Below the pieces are notes generated by a model that was not told the origin of the DNA, did no database searches, and was given only the letters and a program-made list of their open reading frames with translations. This document shows positions 56,868-64,000 of a stretch of DNA of 64,000 nt, in pieces (the stretch's first letter is position 1; the number at the start of each line of letters is the position of its first letter). Origin of the DNA: Pararge aegeria (Eukaryota > Arthropoda > Insecta > Lepidoptera > Nymphalidae); assembly GCF_905163445.1 (NCBI RefSeq), contig NC_053187.1:15175001-15239000 (forward strand). The letters run 5' to 3'. Both the position numbers and the translations under genes were made by a program.

Positions 56868-56959
56868 GCATATCTCATATACCTTTCATATAGGTACTTA
56901 TAGGGGTGGTACAGGCTCAGCCCTATTAAGTACCTACATGAAAGGTATATGAGATATGG
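56868..56959. repeat. Precursor-like hairpin, ~37-base arms
   Basis: CATATCTCATATACCTTTCA... pairs with ...TGAAAGGTATATGAGATATG with one mismatch and one bulge; loop about 14 bases. Size and pairing fit either a microRNA precursor or a tiny foldback MITE. Confidence 0.6.
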
Positions 56960-57280
56960 ATTTTAACTGCCTTTCAGTTAAAGCTTTTAATCCGTACCAT
57001 GTATATTATTTGAAAATGTTTATTTGGTTGGTTGGTATAAAGTGAAATTGATTTTTTAATACGACAGATGTTGACCAAATGCTATCGGATGCAGAAAGCT
57101 TTTATCGTTCACGTCAGGAAGAGTGATTGTTTAAAAGAATGTAATTGATGACTTGTATTACCTACAGACGGGTCAGCGCTCTGTTTGGCGCCAATAAGTA
57201 GGAAATTAAAAGTTATTTTTTTACACTTTAAAATCCTGCGTGAATTAATGAGTGCAGTGTTTATATCCTTTAATCTATTG

Positions 57281-57545
57281 GTCTAGTGGTTATGTGCGAC
57301 GGTATTAAATACACAATGTATTTTAAACAATTAAAATATAAGTTGCTTCAACGGTGAAGGAAAACATCTTGCATACCTGAGAGTTCTCCATAATGTTCTC
57401 AAAGGTGTGTGAAGTCCACCAGTCCGCACTGGGCCAGCGTGGTGGACTACGGCCTTAACCCCCTTTCATTGTAGGAGGAGACCCGTGCCCTGTAGTGGGC
57501 CGGTGATGGGTTTAAAATGATGATGATGACCATGACGATGATGAA
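57281..57545 (+). mobile_element. SINE, family B, internally deleted
   Basis: GTCTAGTGGTTATGTGCGAC head, then AGTTGCTTCAACGGTGAAGG, GAGAGTTCTCCATAATGTTC, GGGCCAGCGTGGTGGACTAC, and a GATGATGATG tail. The B-box is deleted. Confidence 0.82.
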
Positions 57546-58590
57546 CACGATGATTACTACTATTTAATAAATTTAAATTAAATATTATTCTATTATATTG
57601 AAACTTAAGTAGATGATTGTAACATAGGCAATCCCCTACGCTGCAGCGTCGTAAAAGAAAAGCGGAAGAATATTGTGGAAAAGTTGGCAGATATTCAAGC
57701 TCCTAAAGCCGAAATAATGAATGTAATATGACATGAAATTGCTGGAAAGTTCGGTTTTCGCGGTTTGTTATCTGATCGACGTTATTAGAATTATGTTTCG
57801 AGATGCCTTTAGTGCCCCCAAAGGACTCACTTGAGGTTGTTTGACCTAATTTAGTAAACAAATAATATATTAGAACGATCATTCAAGTTCTAGTCACCAC
57901 TTTGGGGCTTAAGTTAGGCTTAAAGTGTTTGAATAACGAAAGCTCGTCTCGTTGTAGCGTTAATCAATCTTTATATTATAAATTACAAAAAAAAATAGTT
58001 TATTTGGGTAAATAAAATTACTGTAAACACTAATGGCTGGAGCCTTCTTTTAAGGGTAGTATTACTACCCCTGTGTCAGAAGACACCGCTCTTACACAAC
58101 AAGAAATAAACATAAAAACGAGGGTAGGTAAATAAACAAAAATATTTGTGTTGATGTTAGAAATAATAGACATGTTACGTAGCAGAAGTTGACATTACAA
58201 TATATTTAAAGTGCAAAGTAGTACGCGTGCGTGTTTGTGAGTATGCGTGTGCGTGTGGGTGTGTGCGTGTGTGTGTGAGTGTGTGGGTGTGTGTACGTAT
58301 GTGTGTCTATATAAATATTAGTTTTTTACCTCACATTGATAAAAGCATCGCGATAGGGATGAGAGATATTTTTAGAAAGCACTAAAAATGCAAATAACTT
58401 CTGCAGCTCGAGTCGACGGCATATCGAATAAATTGCGTATCTTGACGATCTGTCTGTATATGTTTTGTTTTTGTTTGTCTTACTCATGATATACGAATAA
58501 CAATTATAGATTAGATATAAGCCTATTAATATATCATTTATTTAAAAAAAATTTTGGGCAACCTTCAATGTGTAAATTATAAAAAAAACA
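57546..58590. other. No gene; GT-rich microsatellite
   Basis: Imperfect (GT)n at 58225-58310; the rest unrecognised. Confidence 0.45.
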
Positions 58591-58599
58591 CTATTAAAC

Positions 58600-58800
58600 C
58601 ACTCCGTAAGCACACTATCCGTATGCGGGATTTTTCAGTAACCAAGCGACTGGCGTTCAGAGCTCCAGAGTGAGGACCCTCATCACAATACGTATTGTGC
58701 CGTTTCAAGAATTACTGCTTTCTGTATACGACCAACAACCAACAACCAACAACCAAGCGAAAGGTTCTTAAGATGTTGGTCAAAGCTTTTCGCATTTGAA
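58600..58800 (-). pseudogene. LINE polymerase C-terminal remnant
   Basis: Minus strand: SFDQHLKNLSLGCW then GRIQKAVILETA, same protein end as 44330-44640. A CAACAAC-rich stretch (58729-58756) is an internal expansion. Confidence 0.6.
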
Positions 58801-58867
58801 TTATTGTTAACTTGTAAGATTTTAGACAAATAATAATAAGCAGAACTACAAGAATAAAAAAAAAAAA

Positions 58868-59116
58868 GATATACTACGACAATACACACATCGCAATCTA
58901 TTCCCAAAGTAAGCGTAACTTGTGTTATAGCTACTAAGATAACTGAGGAATATTTTTTATGAATAATATACATAAATACTTATAATATATAGATAAACAC
59001 CCAGACACTGAAAACATTCATGTTCATCACGCAAATATTGTCCAGTTGTGGGAATCGAACCCACGGCCTTGGACTCAGAAAGCAGGGTCGCTGCCCACTG
59101 CGCCAATCCGCCGTCA
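58868..59116 (-). mobile_element. SINE, family A
   Basis: Minus-strand head TTGGCGCAGTGGGCAGCGAC, B-box GTGGGTTCGATTCCCACAAC, full body. Confidence 0.87.
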
Positions 59117-59218
59117 AAGAAACAAGCAATATGTAATAGTTCGGTATATGTATTGTGACTAAATTAGACTTCCCGGTATTATAGGTGGCCTTCCCTCTAG
59201 ATTATAAATGATAACCGA

Positions 59219-59505
59219 CTAAGACACCGGGAGGTATATTTGCATCGTTTGAGTCCATGTAGGACTGAAGTGTATCGATAATGCAGTCGTATTTTTATCA
59301 AAATACCCACCAACTCAATGTCATGAACATTGTTTATTAATCGAATATAATTTTAATTGTTTCTTGAAATCTATCTTTTATCTAATTCATAATTATTGAG
59401 GTATTTGTAGAATCTTTATTATTTTAATAAAATATCTGGCAAATATGAATTTATAGTTATCAAAAGTTTGGTTATTTACCCACTTTATAAAATTACTGTA
59501 ACAAG
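59219..59505 (+). repeat. Repeat also found inside the family E SINE at 39940-40255
   Basis: AAGACACCGGGAGGTATATT, CATGTAGGACTGAAGTGTAT, ATTTACCCACTTTATAAAAT are shared in order and orientation. Unclassified. Confidence 0.65.
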
Positions 59506-59639
59506 CTTGCGACCAAATGGTTATACTCGCTACCTCTGAATACTAAAATGTTTGTTTACTCGAAATCAGGAAAGGGAAATGCCACTATATATTAAGGGCT
59601 AACTAAGCCTATCGTTTCGCCTACAAATTCTCGTCGGTT

Positions 59640-60050
59640 AATTTTAGCCTAATTTCAAGGAAATAAAGCATAAATTTTTATTGCTCGTAAAAGTTCCCTC
59701 GTAAATAAATTGACGAAGTTCATCGCACTGAGTATAATTCGTACCATTTTATGAACTTTACATCTCGTTCTTGACTTTATTAGTCTAAGGAAACGTTCCA
59801 TCAGAACAGTGCGAGAATGTCTATTAGAGAATACGCAAATCAGATATTTCATATGTAACAAAAATATTGCAATTTGCAACTGTCTGTTAAGCATAGTTCT
59901 TATACATCTTCCTCCTATTTGCCAGTGTAACGGCGTGATGAAGACCCTAGTAACCGTCGTCCGATATGCAAACGGCGGCACCGCTATCATGACATTTTTG
60001 AATAGTTTTCGCACTTTTTTCTTATTAATGTTTTAACCAGTTCTAACTGG
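59640..60050. other. Unrecognised region open on both strands
   Basis: A 119-residue minus frame (59655-60014) and a 75-residue plus frame overlap here. No domain or splice evidence. 59697-59730 is shared inverted with 54890-54935, which points to repeat DNA. Confidence 0.3.
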
Positions 60051-60059
60051 AACAGTTAA

Positions 60060-60470
60060 AACTGTCTTACACAAGGGCCGCGTCTGAGGCACTAGAACTC
60101 AACAGAAAAGCCTATGCATCCTAGTGCGAGCGCTTACGGGGCACTGTGGGCTTAACAGGCACATGTTCAACCTAAACCTGCAGGACCTGCAGGATCTATG
60201 CAGACTCTGCAAATACGCTGCGGCGTCACCGCTGCACTTAACATGTTTCTGCTCCGCGTTGATGCATAAATGCAGCATTCTTTTAGGTAATACAACCAGA
60301 AGAAGCTAAATTTCTTCAAGAAAGGAAAGTGCTGCTCTTGGCGGCGACCAATGCTTACTGGGAGATCTAGACAGCGGCGTGACAATAGATCGTAACCGGT
60401 CGACGTGACACCAGGGACCAGGTGAACCTGAGCCGCAAGCAGAAGAACAAGAAGAAGAACTAAAGCAGTA
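60060..60470 (+). pseudogene. LINE polymerase remnant after the RNase H-like region
   Basis: Plus strand reads ALTGHCGLNRHMFNLNLQDL then CRLCKYAAASPLHLTCFC: the TGHxxLNRH and CxxC...HLxCxC pattern found near the end of LINE polymerases that carry RNase H. Stops and frameshifts follow. Confidence 0.65.
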
Positions 60471-60479
60471 ATACTTAAT

Positions 60480-63430
60480 AATAAAATAAATAAATAATAA
60501 ATAAAGAAAAATCCTTTATTGACATACACTATTGTTAATTCAAGATTATTAACTAAATGTTTATCAATTAACATTAACAATACGGCATATGGCCGCAAAC
60601 TCACCTACTTCCTAAATTTCAATGGATTATAAAAATTAGGGCTATGAAGAAATTTACAACATGAAAACGATATCAAAACTACGGTAGCAGAGACTTTGCA
60701 CGTGCTATCACAGATCATCGTTATTAAAACTTTCGCTACGGCCACCGCTCGTCTAGAAACCGTAGATACCCCGCGCATCTCTCTTCGGTCGCCTACCTGG
60801 TTTACAACGCTATATAACTTAAGTTTGGGAAAGGTTATAAAAGAATTGTACAGCTTTCGAGAATTTTTATAAAAGAAAAAGAGGAGTAAAAATTGTACAG
60901 TAGGGGCTTAGTGGATGAACTACCTTAAGTTTAAGCTGCGTTACAGTTAAAATGGTTCTTTTCATAACAATTAACAAAGTGCTGTTAAAAATTTCAACTG
61001 AGTGTGATTTATTATTATCACGAATTTTGAGAGTTTCCTCTTTAAATAGCATATTGGGGCTTTCATGATATTTCGACAGGTCTTTTGTTATTGGTGAATG
61101 TATTTTATATTAAAAGTGTATCATTAAGCCATAAAAAAGTTTGATACTAAAAGCACCTGACCTTTGCATTTATAGAAAATGGTGATGTAATTTAGCGGTA
61201 GCAGAATAAAATCCTGATAGAATGGCATTGTAATCGTAGTTACGAACGAAACATATTTTTTGATGTGATATTTAGCACTTATCCGTGTAAAGTGTAAAAT
61301 TTTGCATCTCAAAAATTTTCAAAAACAAAAGTCAGAAAATCGGGATTGATTCTAAACAAAGAGTCAATTTCTATTGGAAAATTTAAAATATGTAGATTAG
61401 CATCAAAATCCCCGCGTTTTGGGTACTAATAGTGTCCAAGATTATGTGCCAAATCTCATCAAGTTCGGTGCATTAGTACCATAACAACAACAAATACTCA
61501 CGCCTTATATTTATATACCAAAACTTCTTAATAGATATATTACAAGATTTCCTAAACCTATTCACTATCTTTGTGGTAAAATAATTTCGGCATCTGTGAG
61601 AACTTTGAACAAAATCATCGAAACGTCTTTCTCTCTACAAAGGGGAACATCCTTATGAGAATACAGCCCTGAACTTGTTCGACCTTGATCGTCAAGCTTT
61701 TCCAATGCCAGGCTTTTTACGGGCAATTTTATTTGTTCCTTCCGGGATCCCTTTCTACATCGTCAAAACAAAGTTTCCGATAGCAATAATATTACGTATC
61801 CCTATAACATGTGAACGAATGAATGAATGACTACAGCAAAATGGCTGACATAGAACTTTATTAAGTGCGTAAATAATAGCATATTATTTTGTAGGTATAT
61901 TCCTAAATCTAAACTTTGTAATCGTTACGAGTAGTAAAGTTACGTTTACGTTACGTTTACGATAGTATAGAATCGAATATCTCATAACAGAAAATACCAA
62001 ACAATTTTTTATTTTTAATTTTGGACAACTAGATGTTGACCGCATTCTTCGTCTGGTTTTATAACGATTTTTTAACAAATCACGTGGGTTTGTTTTTCTG
62101 GGATGAAAAGTAAACTATGTTACTCTTCGTACTTTCAACTTAGTCTGGGGCAAAAATCAAGTCGGGTGGTTACTTAGTTATGATGTAAAGTAAGGATAAA
62201 CGAACAAAGTGACAAACAAAAAAACTTTCGCATTTATAATATTACTAAGAGTGTTATTAAAATTAAGTATCTTAATAAAAACATTTTCTTTAAAATGTTA
62301 CATACTTGTGACTATTGCCCATGTATTTTCTGCGTTTAAACCATTTTTTTTTTAATCACGCATAAAACTTTCTATTCTTCTAGTATGAAACATACTCGAT
62401 GCACCAAATTTCCTCAAGATCGGAACTGGGTTTGAGCCAAACATAAGTTCTAAGACAAAGAAACAAACATACTTTCGCATTCAGTATGGATAACACGGTT
62501 TACACTTTCTAACCAAATTTTACATGAGCCGACCTAAGTTAAAGTCTTTCCTATATGTACAACAGAAAACTGTGGACCTTTCATATAACGACCACAACGT
62601 GGTAATGGGATATTCAACTTAACTAATAACAGGCTAATTCAGATTATTGGATTGGGTCCCGTTCTAAGTTGTTATTATAAAGTTGGAGTTATACAATCAA
62701 TATTCCTTCGAGTTGATAACTTTATAATTGCAAATATCCGCAAATTTTCCTTCAGTAGTCTTACGAGTCTCTTGTTATAAGCCCTCCTATTAAACTTAGC
62801 TAATACGCGGCCTAAACTAACAAACTAGTGACACATTGCTAAACCGTTTTAAAGTTGTCTCTATTTATAGAACTAGTCTTGTGACGTGCAATCCGCAAAG
62901 GCCAGTATAGAACTTCAAAAATAAAGAAAGTAAAAGTCTTTTTTTGTAATGACTATGTCGGTCTTGTGGGTCTGCAATTATTACTTTACAAACTATTTTA
63001 TTATATACTAGATGTGAATAAAATTATAAAAAAACAAATTCTTCGTGCTCATGTGAAACCAAGCCAAAATCCAAATTTTGGTACAATTAGGTAAATATAT
63101 GACGTTATTTTCTTTGTTTGCTGTTTTGATAAGACCAAAATATGTTAGACTTAATCAAATAAAAAAATGCTGAAATTGATCATTTTGGAAGTCGTTAAAA
63201 ACAAAATAGGAAAATACCGCAAAACATAAATCATTCCGCGCAAAAGCATGAGTTAAATTTATGAAATAACTTGACAAATGAAGGCGTTTTATGAGGTGTC
63301 TCGCAGTAAATCCTCGTTGTAAGCAAACAGTTCTGTTGGATTGCCGCCAAAATATGTCGCAGTTTTACACGACAAAACCCGTGATGTTTTATAAATAGAA
63401 GGATAATAAATGCGTCCATAATATAATGAG
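60480..63430. other. No gene; LINE-like tails at 62100-62490
   Basis: AACTTTCGCATTTATAATAT (62221-62242) and CAAATTTCCTCAAGATCGGA (62404-62424) are lepidopteran repeat tails also at 37240-37330 and 15240-15290. The rest is AT-rich and unrecognised. 63290-63360 matches 43952-44020. Confidence 0.4.
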
Positions 63431-63438
63431 CAGAAGCA

Positions 63439-63740
63439 ATGATAGACTAGTGGTTAGGACTTATGCTTCAATTTCGGGGAATCCCAATCCCAGCACGCAC
63501 CTCTAACTTGTTAGTAACTAAGTAACTAAGTTATGTGCGTTTTAAGCAATTCAAATATAATTTGCTTCAACGGTGAAGGAGAACATTGGGAGAAAGGATT
63601 TCTCAGCATGCCTGAGAGTTCTCCATAATGTTCTCTAATGTGTGTTCAGTCTACCAATTCGCACGGAGCCAGCGTGGTGGACTACGGCCTGAACTCTTCA
63701 ATTTTAAGGCAGACCTGTGCTCTGTAGTGGGCCAGAAATG
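63439..63740 (+). mobile_element. SINE, family B, near full length
   Basis: GATAGACTAGTGGTTAGGAC head, GAATCCCAATCCCAGCACGC, GCTTCAACGGTGAAGGAGAA, GAGAGTTCTCCATAATGTTC, AGCCAGCGTGGTGGACTACG, to GGGCCAGAAATG. Confidence 0.85.
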
Positions 63741-63803
63741 GATTTGAACTCGGACCCCTGGAAGTTAAGTCGAAGTCGTACCCACTGGGCTTTCACCGCT
63801 AGT
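63741..63803 (-). mobile_element. SINE head abutting in opposite orientation
   Basis: GATTTGAACTCGGACCCCTG and TACCCACTGGGCTTTCACCG are the reverse of a family B tRNA-like head, with no body between it and the preceding SINE. Confidence 0.65.
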
Positions 63804-63845
63804 ACCAACCGAAGGTAATAACAATAAATGTAACAAAAATATTCC

Positions 63846-63941
63846 GATGGCAGATTAAATTTAGTAGTGCTATAAGGATAGCACTACTAAATTCTAGAAG
63901 GGAAGCGCTGGAAAAGGCACTACTCAATTCTATCTGCCATC
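63846..63941. mobile_element. Foldback MITE
   Basis: Ends GATGGCAGAT and ATCTGCCATC; inner perfect 16-base hairpin (AATTTAGTAGTGCTAT at 63858-63873 with its complement after AAGG). 96 bases. Confidence 0.72.
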
Positions 63942-64000
63942 TAAACTTAAGTATTAATTTCGGCTGTAAGTAAACGCCAGGCCATTCTTTTTGCTTGCTA

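Noticed and set aside
58225..58310. Functional TG-rich regulatory array
   Set aside because: Plain imperfect microsatellite with no supporting structure.
59655..60014. 119-residue minus-strand frame as a new gene
   Set aside because: No domain, no splice or start context, overlapping frames on both strands, and part of it is shared with another non-coding location.
60167..60604. 145-residue minus-strand frame with hydrophobic Leu/Ile stretch
   Set aside because: It is the reverse of a LINE remnant plus AT-rich low-complexity DNA; the plus strand gives the recognisable pattern.

Overview
The window looks like insect nuclear DNA, most probably from a moth or butterfly. It is AT-rich, its one gene is broken by many introns, and it is full of short repeats of kinds I associate with Lepidoptera: tRNA-derived SINEs, 3' ends of jockey-like and RTE-like LINEs, and small non-autonomous DNA transposons. 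I cannot name the species. There are no bacterial-type operons, CRISPR arrays, rRNA genes or convincing tRNA genes.

The only gene I can support is on the + strand between 4946 and 18390. Eight coding exons join in phase through GT-AG introns. They encode transmembrane helices 2 to 7 and the cytoplasmic tail of a rhodopsin-family neuropeptide receptor that closely resembles the insect crustacean cardioactive peptide (CCAP) receptor. The stop codon is at 18388-18390 and poly(A) signals follow at 18821-18841. The exons for the N-terminus and TM1 are not recognisable in the window and probably lie to the left of it. The protein is unusual because two tyrosines of the class A activation machinery are read as cysteine: DRY is DRC and NPxxY ends in C. 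The penultimate-to-last intron region also shows recent rearrangement: a 330-bp tandem duplication copies an intron end, its splice acceptor and the first bases of an exon.

Layout. 1-4945: upstream flank or a long intron, with a broken tandem duplication (646-1416), a decayed RTE copy and other interspersed repeats. 4946-18390: receptor exons, with introns holding SINEs, LINE tails and a hAT-type MITE with a perfect 8-bp target duplication. 18391-18841: 3' UTR. 18842-64000: no gene I can recognise. That part is a mosaic of SINE families (called A, B, C and E here), jockey-like and RTE-like LINE ends, a 590-bp MITE with long inverted ends (47783-48372), two more copies of the hAT-type MITE, several nested insertions and several clean hairpins.

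No multi-gene system is visible. The points most worth checking are the double Tyr-to-Cys change in the receptor, the duplicated splice acceptor, and the pair of inverted ~0.8-kb LINE-like copies that bracket the 3' three quarters of the gene.
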